DNA of 64,000 nucleotides from Chryseobacterium sp. SN22 (GTDB lineage Bacteria; Bacteroidota; Bacteroidia; Flavobacteriales; Weeksellaceae), in the NCBI RefSeq assembly GCF_008329705.1, contig NZ_VTSX01000012.1, positions 81,462 to 145,461 of the forward strand. Reading direction: 5' to 3'. Position 1 is the stretch's first letter, and each line of letters starts with the position of its first letter. The translations under genes were made by a program, and so were the position numbers. The notes beneath the pieces were generated by a model that saw only the letters and a program-made list of their open reading frames with translations, searched no databases and was not told the DNA's origin. This document shows positions 46,219 through 54,560 of the stretch, in pieces.

Positions 46219-49200
46219 TTATTCCGAAATGGTTACGTTTTCGCCTTTCGTATGCGCATTCATCTGCGGTGCGTAATAATTCTGGATGGTGGTAATTCCG
46301 TTGGAGAACTTTCCGGAGGCATTGGCGACCAGGTCATATTCAAATACATATTTCCCTTTCGGCATCCGTTCGATGTAGAAATTCGTGGAGGCATCTTTGG
46401 TCGACTGATAATAGCCTAAACTGTTTTTCCACTGATATCCCGAAAGCACATCCACCGGCTCGAACCCTGCGGCTCTCATATCCCTGATGTGGATGAACTC
46501 CATCGGACGGTCGGTATTCAGGATCATCCTAACCGTTATTCTATCCCCTACTTTAAGTGGAGTTTCCGTTGCTATCTTCTGAAGCTCTTCCCCATTGACG
46601 GTTTTGATCTTTCTATACAGTTCTTTTGTGACCGACAGGTACGTTTCAGAAGATCTTATTTTATCCAGGTCTTCGTAATACTGCCAGAAAATTCCGCCCT
46701 GAACAATTCCGGGACCCGGTTTGGTAACGGTAACTGCTGCCAGGCCTTTATCCAGAACGTCCGATTTTACGGTTGATTTCACATATCCTGTGGCTTCGGT
46801 TTCCGAATTAAGCTCTTTCCCGCCCCAGACAATGGTTGCTTTATCACTTTCTACTCCCGTCCAGGACTTCCCTGAATTCAAAATCGTAAAGATTACTTCT
46901 GCCGTTCCTCTGGAGCTGCCCCAGGAATTGACTTCCTTTTGGGTAATCAGCCAGATTTTCATTTCTTCGATAAATTTCTGATCGTCCGGTTTCAGTTTGT
47001 TAAAGGCTTCCAAAGCGCCTGCATGGTTCACCACTTTCGAGCTGAACCAGCCCCAATCATCCAGGTTCTGTTTCCAGTATACGCCCTGGGTCTTCGATGA
47101 TACGCAAGTTTCTTTCAGGTAATGCATCAGTTTATCGGAAAGATCTTTCAGACCGTAATCATTCATCAGCAATGCTGCGCGGTGCAGTCCGAAGAAAGTG
47201 AAGTCCGTAAGCTTTGTCGTTTTTGCCGTCTGCTTTACCAGAGATTTCAGGGTGGCCCCTTTACCTTTCAGCGGATATTCTTTTTCCCAGTAATTTCTTG
47301 CGTCAAGATAATCCAGGGTCCAATTAGTCCAGACATTTTTATCTTTCGGATCAGTGTATTTACCGATTTCTCCGTCAATGTATCCGATCAACTCCGTAAT
47401 GACTTCTTTCTGATCGGAATTCTGATAGTCTTTTACATTGTCTTTTAGCCATGCATTGATTCGGCCTAAGCTTTTCAGAATATAGACCGAAGTGCTGTAA
47501 GATGCAGGATAGCCGGGATACCACGAGAAGCTACCGTCCGGGTTCTGCAGTTTTTTCAGATCTCCCCAATCCTGAGTGATGGAATTTTTCATGGTGTTGG
47601 CATCAAACAGCAGGGCCAGTTTCTGCATCTGCTCTTCTTCATTTTTGCTTTCCAATACCCAAGGGGTTTCTTCAAGCAGCAGCTGCTTCAGCTCCTGATT
47701 TTTCTCGAGGTTCGATTTTAAGAGTCCCTTATCCCGATATTGTTCAAATATGGTTTTCATTTTCGGATTGGCCCTGAAGATCTCTGAAGCCAGCACATCG
47801 GCAAACCATTTATTGAAGACCACATCTGCTGAACTGTTAGGATCATTTTTAAGGCTCGGAAGCGCAAACATGATTTCCCAGACCGGATTGGTTGTCAGTT
47901 CAAGGGTATTGGATACATTGGTTATGGTTCTGGAGTCCTGATTTTTGAGGTTTTCCAGCTCAAAAGTTTTGGTTTCCCCTTCTTTTACAAATACCGGAAC
48001 GGCATCCGTTACCAGTATTCTGTTGGGAAGGACGGCCACCGCCTGCTGCTCGCCATCCGAATATTTTCCGGCTTTGGCCACCACTTTTAAAATAACGGAG
48101 GAAACATTTTGCGGAACTTTAATCTTCCAGCCCACCACGGAATTTCCATTGGCATCCAGTGAAAAAGCCTGTTCTTTATTATATCCTGGAACAGCCGTAA
48201 GCGTACTCAGCCCGAATTTCTCCGAAATATCTTCATTGGTAAAAGCATCCAGGATCTGTAGTCCGGCATAGCCGTTTAATTTCTTATCGGTAAGGTTCGA
48301 TAATTTCGACTGAAGGTTCAGCTCATCCCCTTCTCTTAAGAACCTCGGATAATTAGGCGTTACCGAAAACTCTTTCTGCGTTACCACTTCTTTTTCCAAC
48401 GTAGCCGCTCTAGCATCTTTCGTATGCGCGAGGAACATCAGCTTCCATTTGGTAAGCGCTTCAGGAGAGGTAAACTCGAAGCTAACGTTGCCTTCGGAAT
48501 CAGTCCTCAGCTCCGGGTAGAAGAAGGCGGTTTCGTTGAGGTTCTGGCGGACCGGGATTTTTTTTATTGAATCTTCTGTATCTGATGCTTTGTCCTCAGC
48601 AACAACTTTCGAAGCTGTTACCGCAACTTCCTTTTTAGTTCTATAACCAGCTATTGCAACTTCTTCAATATTTTTACTTACGGCACTGTCTGCCATAGGA
48701 GCAGGACTTGCAAAACCACGAATTTTTATCCCGGATGCTCTACCCTGCAGCATGGCCAAACTATTTCTATCAAACCAGTTAAACTGAGGAACCTCGACAT
48801 AATTTCCATTGAAGAATTTTATTCTTTTCTGATAATATTTTGTTGAAAGATTATCCCTGATATCATACGTGGTTACCAATGAGTTAGGACTGTACAATTT
48901 TTCCCAGGTAAAACTATTGGCTGCAAACTGATCTAGTGACAGATCATACATATTAGCCAGAACCTCAGCATTGATTTTTTCTTTATCATTCCCTGAAACT
49001 TTTACCGACCATTTCTCTTTTACATTAGGTTCAAGTTTATCTCTGAATGTGGTTGTTTCAATTTTCAACGGCTGTTCGGAATCCTTAATTTTTAAATTTA
49101 CCGTTGCCGTCTGAATATCGTTGTATGCCACTATCTGAAACTGAAGCTTCACTGCGGATACCGCTTTATCTTTGGGAATATCAACCGTATATTCCAGCTT

Positions 49201-52098
49201 ACCATTTTTCATATTCTGAATGTCGTAAACGGTTTTTCCGGAGCCATCCTGTATAAAGATATTCACAGGAGCATTTAAAACTGCAGAATACACGTAGACT
49301 TTGGTTTTTTCTCCTCGTAAAAATTCTGTTTTCGGCTGTAAAGCAGTAAGAAATGTTTTCTGACTAGGCTTAAGGCTGTTTTTATCCCAGACACTGAAAT
49401 ATTGAGCGGTTCTAATGGTATCGTGTCCTTCGATATTATACAATTCAAGCCGATAATCTCCTGCATCCAATTTTCCTAAATCCAATGATTCTTGATCGCG
49501 CTCTACATTATTCAATATAACGGAAGAGATTTTCCAGTTTTTCATTTCATCATTTTGATCAAAAAGATCATGGGGGAATCTTTCAATAGATTCTTCTTTT
49601 GAAAATATAGGAAGGCTCTGTACCGCATCTTTAAAATTACCCCTGAAAATCCTGTCCGGAGCCCGCAGCTTTAAAAGCTCTACACGATAAGATTTTTTTA
49701 AATTCTGTTCATTATAATTTTTGGTTTCAACTTTTAGCTTGATATTTTCGTCAGAAAAAACATCTTTTATTTCATCTGCCTTTATGTAGTGGGAAACTGA
49801 AGCAACTTTCAACTGCGTTTCTGCAGACTGTGTTTCACCGTTTATATCCGTAACGGAGGCACTTATTTCATAATTGTCAATCTGAATACCTTCAAGCTGT
49901 TCATCTTTTTTAAGTTCCAGACGAATGATAAACTCACCTTTTTCATTGGTTTTAGTTTCTCCCAGAATAGAATTTTCATTATCATTACCCTGCGGATACC
50001 ACCGGAAATATCTCCAGCGGATATTACGTTTTTTAATTTCATAGCTCACATTCGTGTTATTTAAAGCAATCCCTGAAAATGTTGTTGCCTTACCTTTCAG
50101 TTCAATGGTCTGACCATATTTATATTCTTCTCCTACAGGCTCAAAATTTACTTCAAACTTAGGCCTTTTATATTCTTCCACACGAAACCCTTTGAATGTA
50201 GGCATTTTTCCGTCCGTACTGAGATAAAACTCGCCATTTAAACTGCCTTTAGGAAGTACGAAGCTTCCGTGATAGGAACCGAACTCACCGGTGATAAAAT
50301 TCTGTGAAGACACTTCTTTACCATTAGCATCCCCTAAAATAATTTTCTGCTTTAGTCCTGCATCTGCAGACTCTACCTCTTTGTTGATTTCTGTATTAAT
50401 TACTTTAAAATAAACAGTCTGTCCGGGTCTGTAAATGGCTCTGTCCGTAAAAATCTGTGTTTTCGTACGCATTTCATTACCCGTAACGAAATTATCAGTA
50501 TAATTATTTCCATACACCTCCATGATCTGGAAATCATTTGTTTCCGGCTGCTGAATCAGGAATATTCTGCAGTATTTTTTATCGGATGAAGCCGGAAACC
50601 TGAAGATTCCCTGATGATCAGTTTTACCCGTATTTTTAATGATACCGGAACTTTCTGAAAATTCATAAAACACAAGTTTTTCATTGGCTGAAGGGATACC
50701 GTTTTCACTGCTGACTAATTTCAGTTCGTTTGCTGAAAAATTTCCTTCAACTTTATTTTTATAAATGATTTTATGATCAGATACTAAAAAATAAAAATTT
50801 TGGTTTTTGTCATTTGTTCCATCACCAATTAAATATTCAGCTACATAGATTCCTGACGGAAGCGGTTGTATCTCAAGGGATGTTGCGTGCAACTGATAAT
50901 CTTTAGGATCCGGAATCTGATACGTTTCTTTTCTGAACAATTCTTTTTTCATCTTTCCGGACATTTCAGAGTAAGGATTTCTTGAATACTGCAGAAACGA
51001 CTTGAAATCATCATTTACCTTATATATGTTCACAGAAAAACTTTTAAGATTCTTATATTCTGCAACAAAATGAATGGGTTTATTGCTCTGGGTCTGTTGT
51101 TCGTATTTAATGTTTAAAGAAGTCTGTCTGATCTGCTCTTCCTTATTTTTAATATTTTCAATAAAAGACGATTGCGGATACTGGGATTTGGCTTTTGCCG
51201 CAATTTCAAGTGCTGCTTTTTCCTGTTTTTTAGCCAGCAATTCATTCATGATATCATCTATTATAAGTACCTTATAGTCGCCTTGGATATCAGAATCCAA
51301 AAGACCGTAAAGTTGCTGAAGCTTATTCTTGCAATCATCATAATTACAATTCTTCTGCAGCTTCTGATGCATAAAATACAGCTTGGCATTACCATTATTC
51401 TGTGCAATTAATTCAATGAAAATATTATCTATCTGTCTATGATTATCCACCAACTCATTTTTAGTAAAAAGCCCATTATCAGATAGGAAATTAACTTTTT
51501 TAAGTGCATACCAGTCCTTCAGCGTTTGAAAAAAAGATATAGATTTGGTATTGGTAAAGAGTGGCTGATAAGGTAGCAAAGCTATTTTATTCATTTCAGC
51601 TTTTTGCTGATCAAGTTCTTTAAAACTTTTGCTGATGTAATTTTTAAAGTCGAGTTTGCTCCAAGTTTCAATTTGTGTAAGATCCTGTGAATTTATATTG
51701 GTCCTTCCATTGATCTTCCAGCTGTTACGGTTGTAATAATCTATGATAAAACCATTAGTCAAAACTTTGTAAATGATTTTTTCATTACCTTTTAATTTCT
51801 TTTCAATATCTGTTATTTTACTGAAGAATTCTGAAGCAGTATTATTTTGCTCATCGTCCATAGTTTGGTTCAAGATGGTGAATTCTGCTTTTAAAGAACG
51901 GATGAGCTGAAGCGTATTATTATCTTTCATGGCTTGATTTTGAATATCCAGAATGAAGGGAAGATTAGATTTAACAGTTCCTTTTTTACTGTTTTCCTCA
52001 ATTTTTTTCCACTGTCCGTCATAGTATTTCTGGGCAAATGCGCCTGAGCAGGACAGCAGCAGAAGCGAAATCAGAAAAATCTTGGAAAATCTTTTCAT
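46219..52098 (-). CDS. Giant alpha-2-macroglobulin-family protein with SusC/RagA-like motifs
   Basis: The 1959-residue exported protein has a signal peptide with a possible lipobox (LLLLSCSGAFAQ). The first 300 residues are helical. MG-type beta domains follow, including the MG2 signature with IFTDRAIYRPGQTVYFKVI around residue 545. The A2M region follows the ELRTDSEGNVSFEFTSPEALTKWKLM segment, and the thioester-domain-like helical toroid carries no CGEQ motif, so no thioester forms. Between these lie two segments like the SusC plug signature: LQGRASGIKIRG at residue 1117 and IEEVAIAGYRTKKEVAV at 1144. Bacterial A2M homologues are thought to trap proteases in the periplasm, but this one may instead take part in an outer-membrane complex. 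The first two-thirds is visibly more AT-rich than the rest. Confidence 0.85.
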   Translation of the reverse strand: MKRFSKIFLISLLLLSCSGAFAQKYYDGQWKKIEENSKKGTVKSNLPFILDIQNQAMKDNNTLQLIRSLKAEFTILNQTMDDEQNNTASEFFSKITDIEKKLKGNEKIIYKVLTNGFIIDYYNRNSWKINGRTNINSQDLTQIETWSKLDFKNYISKSFKELDQQKAEMNKIALLPYQPLFTNTKSISFFQTLKDWYALKKVNFLSDNGLFTKNELVDNHRQIDNIFIELIAQNNGNAKLYFMHQKLQKNCNYDDCKNKLQQLYGLLDSDIQGDYKVLIIDDIMNELLAKKQEKAALEIAAKAKSQYPQSSFIENIKNKEEQIRQTSLNIKYEQQTQSNKPIHFVAEYKNLKSFSVNIYKVNDDFKSFLQYSRNPYSEMSGKMKKELFRKETYQIPDPKDYQLHATSLEIQPLPSGIYVAEYLIGDGTNDKNQNFYFLVSDHKIIYKNKVEGNFSANELKLVSSENGIPSANEKLVFYEFSESSGIIKNTGKTDHQGIFRFPASSDKKYCRIFLIQQPETNDFQIMEVYGNNYTDNFVTGNEMRTKTQIFTDRAIYRPGQTVYFKVINTEINKEVESADAGLKQKIILGDANGKEVSSQNFITGEFGSYHGSFVLPKGSLNGEFYLSTDGKMPTFKGFRVEEYKRPKFEVNFEPVGEEYKYGQTIELKGKATTFSGIALNNTNVSYEIKKRNIRWRYFRWYPQGNDNENSILGETKTNEKGEFIIRLELKKDEQLEGIQIDNYEISASVTDINGETQSAETQLKVASVSHYIKADEIKDVFSDENIKLKVETKNYNEQNLKKSYRVELLKLRAPDRIFRGNFKDAVQSLPIFSKEESIERFPHDLFDQNDEMKNWKISSVILNNVERDQESLDLGKLDAGDYRLELYNIEGHDTIRTAQYFSVWDKNSLKPSQKTFLTALQPKTEFLRGEKTKVYVYSAVLNAPVNIFIQDGSGKTVYDIQNMKNGKLEYTVDIPKDKAVSAVKLQFQIVAYNDIQTATVNLKIKDSEQPLKIETTTFRDKLEPNVKEKWSVKVSGNDKEKINAEVLANMYDLSLDQFAANSFTWEKLYSPNSLVTTYDIRDNLSTKYYQKRIKFFNGNYVEVPQFNWFDRNSLAMLQGRASGIKIRGFASPAPMADSAVSKNIEEVAIAGYRTKKEVAVTASKVVAEDKASDTEDSIKKIPVRQNLNETAFFYPELRTDSEGNVSFEFTSPEALTKWKLMFLAHTKDARAATLEKEVVTQKEFSVTPNYPRFLREGDELNLQSKLSNLTDKKLNGYAGLQILDAFTNEDISEKFGLSTLTAVPGYNKEQAFSLDANGNSVVGWKIKVPQNVSSVILKVVAKAGKYSDGEQQAVAVLPNRILVTDAVPVFVKEGETKTFELENLKNQDSRTITNVSNTLELTTNPVWEIMFALPSLKNDPNSSADVVFNKWFADVLASEIFRANPKMKTIFEQYRDKGLLKSNLEKNQELKQLLLEETPWVLESKNEEEQMQKLALLFDANTMKNSITQDWGDLKKLQNPDGSFSWYPGYPASYSTSVYILKSLGRINAWLKDNVKDYQNSDQKEVITELIGYIDGEIGKYTDPKDKNVWTNWTLDYLDARNYWEKEYPLKGKGATLKSLVKQTAKTTKLTDFTFFGLHRAALLMNDYGLKDLSDKLMHYLKETCVSSKTQGVYWKQNLDDWGWFSSKVVNHAGALEAFNKLKPDDQKFIEEMKIWLITQKEVNSWGSSRGTAEVIFTILNSGKSWTGVESDKATIVWGGKELNSETEATGYVKSTVKSDVLDKGLAAVTVTKPGPGIVQGGIFWQYYEDLDKIRSSETYLSVTKELYRKIKTVNGEELQKIATETPLKVGDRITVRMILNTDRPMEFIHIRDMRAAGFEPVDVLSGYQWKNSLGYYQSTKDASTNFYIERMPKGKYVFEYDLVANASGKFSNGITTIQNYYAPQMNAHTKGENVTISE

Positions 52099-52104
52099 AT
52101 GCGT

Positions 52105-52112
52105 TATTTTTG
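52105..52112 (+). promoter_or_regulatory. -7 box immediately before the UbiA-like gene
   Basis: TATTTTTG matches TAnnTTTG and ends 4 nt before the ATG at 52117, so the transcript could start on or near the ATG. The A2M gene starts divergently only 18 nt away. Confidence 0.4.
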
Positions 52113-52116
52113 ATAA

Positions 52117-52872
52117 ATGAATTCTTTAAAAGTACTGAAAAAATCCGTTATCGACAGCCAGCTTTACGTATCCTTAACGGGAACCCTTTTTTCGGTATTT
52201 TTTATGCTGGAGCAAAACACATTCCGATACCCCACGGTATTTTTTATTTTCATTACTTATTTCAGCGGTTACCTGTACACGAAATATCAAAAGACCCGGC
52301 ATTTTTCCAGAATCCTGATTTTAAATGTGGTGGCCGGGATCATCTGTGCCTTTTTAATTATTCATAACCATAATGAAATACGGCTGATCAAATGGTTTAT
52401 CATTGTTGTCCTGGGTCTGCTGTACAACAGTTTTTTTTTAGATACGTATATCCGGAAAATCCCTTTGCTGAAGGTATTTTATGTAGGTTTAGTCTGGGCA
52501 TTGATGAACTGTTGGCTGACCCTTCCTGAATTTGACCTCCCGATATTTTTTATCAGTTTTTTTTACATTACGGCATTGGTCCTTCCTTTCGATATCCGGG
52601 ATATGAAAGTAGATACAGTGAAAACTTTTCCTACGATCATCGGGGTGCAGAACACCAAATACCTGGCTTATTTCCTGGTCTTCATCAGCACCATGCTTTC
52701 GGTTGTTTATCTTGATTTTCCTTACGCGATCGCTTTTTTTCTCTCGGGAATTATCACCTATATTCTGATCTACTTTTCAGAGAATGAGCGCAGTGATGCT
52801 TACTTTTCATTCGGAGTGGAAACCTGTTCGGCACTTCCTTTTTTATTTTCAGTAATAATGAAGTATTTTTGA
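52117..52872 (+). CDS. UbiA-like prenyltransferase-fold membrane protein
   Basis: The 251-residue protein has about eight hydrophobic helices. The segment LPFDIRDMKVDTVKTFPTIIGVQNT (about 150-174) matches the second aspartate-rich motif of UbiA prenyltransferases (DxRDxxxD with a following GxxxLPxxLG pattern). The first motif (NDxxDxxxD) is not evident; the corresponding loop reads NSFFLDTYIRKIP. It is also shorter than the usual 280-300 residues. It may therefore be a degenerate or specialised relative rather than an active prenyltransferase. It lies 3 nt before recF on the same strand and probably shares its transcript. Confidence 0.65.
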   Translation: MNSLKVLKKSVIDSQLYVSLTGTLFSVFFMLEQNTFRYPTVFFIFITYFSGYLYTKYQKTRHFSRILILNVVAGIICAFLIIHNHNEIRLIKWFIIVVLGLLYNSFFLDTYIRKIPLLKVFYVGLVWALMNCWLTLPEFDLPIFFISFFYITALVLPFDIRDMKVDTVKTFPTIIGVQNTKYLAYFLVFISTMLSVVYLDFPYAIAFFLSGIITYILIYFSENERSDAYFSFGVETCSALPFLFSVIMKYF

Positions 52873-52875
52873 CAA

Positions 52876-53955
52876 ATGATTATCAAGAAACTTTCCCTAT
52901 ATAATTTTAAGAACCATACTGAAAAGAAGTTTGACCTTTCCCCGCAGATCAATTGCTTTGTAGGCAACAACGGAGTCGGGAAAACCAACATCCTGGACGC
53001 GCTTCATTATCTTTCGGTGGGAAAAAGTTTCCTGGGAAATACGGACGTTAACAACATCAGGAGCGAAGAGGACTTCTTTACCATTGAAGCTGAAATCGGT
53101 AATGAAGACTACGAAGATATCATCAGAATTTCACAGCCTAAGGAAGCAAAAAAAATAATCAAAAAAAACGATAAAAGCTACGACCGGATGGCCGACCATA
53201 TCGGCTACCTGCCCAGCGTGATGATCTCTCCTTACGATTCCAACCTGATTTCCGATTCCGGGGAGAGCCGGCGGAAGTTCCTGGATTCCATGATTTCGCA
53301 GACGGATTCCGAATACCTGTTCAATCTGATTCAATATCAAAAGACCATTCAGCAGCGGAATGCGCTTTTGAAATATTTTGCCAAGAACAGGGCATGGGAC
53401 AAAGAGTCACTGGAAATATACGATGATCCCATTATCCGTTTCGGGACTAAGATTTTTACAAAAAGAAAGGATTTTGTTGAACAGCTGAACCCGATCGTCA
53501 AAAATTTCTATCACATTATATCCGGCGGCAACGAAACCGTTTCGGTAATCTATGAATCCCATATCCTTGAAGATTCTTTCGAAAATCTCCTGAAAGAAAG
53601 CCTTGAGAGGGACCGGATGCTTACCTATACGTCAAAAGGCATCCATAAGGATGATCTGCTTTTCGAGATGGATAAAGTTTTAATTAAGAAAATCGGTTCG
53701 CAGGGTCAGCAGAAATCATTTTTAATTTCACTCAAGCTTGCCCAGATGAGCCTGATCAAAGAACTGACCGGCAAGACGCCCATTCTCCTGCTGGATGATA
53801 TATTCGACAAGCTTGATGATACCCGCGTTTCACAGCTGATCGAACTGGTGAATAAGGAAAGCTTCGGCCAGATCTTCATCACCGACACCCACCGCGAGCG
53901 TACGGAAAATGTGGTAAAAAGGATCAATGAGGAAAGTATTATTTTTGAGATTTAA
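52876..53955 (+). CDS. recF: DNA replication/repair protein RecF
   Basis: This SMC/Rad50-like ATPase binds gapped DNA and helps load RecA with RecO and RecR. The 359-residue product is normal length. Walker A is GNNGVGKT at 30-37 with the preceding INCFVG strand, the ABC-type signature is SQGQQKSFLISLKLAQ, and Walker B is PILLLDDIFDKLDD with a following D-loop. The YNFKNH start is characteristic. The gene follows the UbiA-like gene by 3 nt and is followed 1 nt later by the DUF721 gene, so these three are translationally close and likely one operon. dnaN is 44 kb away. Confidence 0.97.
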   Translation: MIIKKLSLYNFKNHTEKKFDLSPQINCFVGNNGVGKTNILDALHYLSVGKSFLGNTDVNNIRSEEDFFTIEAEIGNEDYEDIIRISQPKEAKKIIKKNDKSYDRMADHIGYLPSVMISPYDSNLISDSGESRRKFLDSMISQTDSEYLFNLIQYQKTIQQRNALLKYFAKNRAWDKESLEIYDDPIIRFGTKIFTKRKDFVEQLNPIVKNFYHIISGGNETVSVIYESHILEDSFENLLKESLERDRMLTYTSKGIHKDDLLFEMDKVLIKKIGSQGQQKSFLISLKLAQMSLIKELTGKTPILLLDDIFDKLDDTRVSQLIELVNKESFGQIFITDTHRERTENVVKRINEESIIFEI

Positions 53956-53956
53956 A

Positions 53957-54253
53957 ATGAAAAAGAAAAAAAAACGCGAATTCCAGTCCTCGGAACTGGT
54001 GCGGTCTTTTGCGAAGATCTATGGTTTTGAAAATAAGCTGCTGGCTTTTGAAATCAAGGATTTTCTGGAAGATTATATGGATGAAAGCCTTTTCAGCGAA
54101 ATTGAAAGCGTGAATATTGAAAAAAAATGTGTCCTGATCAGGATCAATTCTCCTCTCTTGAAACATGACTTCCAGATGCGGAAAAGTTTTTTCCTCAAAA
54201 AATTCCAGGATAAATTCGGAACAGAAGACTTTGATGATCTTCAGATTTTGTAA
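53957..54253 (+). CDS. DUF721 / DciA-like protein
   Basis: The 98-residue product starts at the ATG at 53957; the recF stop ends at 53955, so a start inside recF is unnecessary. The basic N-terminus (MKKKKKREFQSSELV) is followed by the DUF721 core: LVRSFAKIYGFENKLLAFEIKDFLEDY, then a strand with KKCVLIRINSPLLKHDFQMRKSFFLKKFQDKFG. This is the shape of the short DciA proteins, which load the replicative helicase DnaB in bacteria lacking DnaC/DnaI. The position next to recF is the classic DUF721 context. Helicase loading is inferred, not shown. Confidence 0.85.
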   Translation: MKKKKKREFQSSELVRSFAKIYGFENKLLAFEIKDFLEDYMDESLFSEIESVNIEKKCVLIRINSPLLKHDFQMRKSFFLKKFQDKFGTEDFDDLQIL

Positions 54254-54302
54254 AAAAATATCAAATACTCAAAAATTAATTCTAATCATTAGGAAAAATA
54301 TT

Positions 54303-54310
54303 TATATTTG
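54303..54310 (+). promoter_or_regulatory. -7 box for the small cysteine-rich peptide gene
   Basis: TATATTTG matches TAnnTTTG, 38 nt before the ATG at 54349. No standard TTG was found upstream. Confidence 0.6.
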
Positions 54311-54325
54311 AGTTGTTAACTAAAC

Positions 54326-54345
54326 AAATCAAATCAAATCAAATC
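54326..54345 (+). repeat. Tandem AAATC repeat in the peptide leader
   Basis: Four head-to-tail AAATC units (54326-54345) lie between the -7 box and the ATG at 54349, three bases away from it. It is a pentanucleotide microsatellite in the 5' UTR that could change length by slippage. Confidence 0.85.
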
Positions 54346-54348
54346 AAC

Positions 54349-54519
54349 ATGAAAAAATTACTTTCTACCAAGAAATTATCCAGACAAAACCTAAAGGAAA
54401 TTAAAGGAAGCGGTGGCCCTACCGGATCAATCTGTTGTGTAAAATATTGCGGAAGCGATGAATGTGCTGTTTGGACAGAGCCTAAAGTACAATGCCCTTT
54501 ATTACCGGATTGTGTATAA
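54349..54519 (+). CDS. Double-glycine-type leader peptide with a six-cysteine core
   Basis: The 56-residue peptide begins MKKLLSTKKLSRQNLKEIKGS, which has the form of the Bacteroidota bacteriocin/natural-product precursor leader: lysine- and leucine-rich, with LSRxxLKxIKG before the cleavage point. Here the classic GG is GSGG. The remaining core of about 34 residues carries six cysteines (ICC, YC, DEC, VQC, PDC). This suggests a disulfide-stabilised or modified secreted peptide exported by a C39-peptidase ABC transporter. No transporter or modification enzyme is adjacent. It has its own -7 box and a perfect terminator, so it is a monocistronic orphan. The bioactivity is unknown. Confidence 0.7.
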   Translation: MKKLLSTKKLSRQNLKEIKGSGGPTGSICCVKYCGSDECAVWTEPKVQCPLLPDCV

Positions 54520-54530
54520 TTGACAAATCA

Positions 54531-54556
54531 GAGCTACAGCTATGTAGCTCTTTTTT
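54531..54556 (+). terminator. Terminator of the cysteine-rich peptide gene
   Basis: A perfect 8-bp stem GAGCTACA (54531-54538) / TGTAGCTC (54543-54550) with loop GCTA, followed by TTTTTT. Confidence 0.93.
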
Positions 54557-54560
54557 ATGT

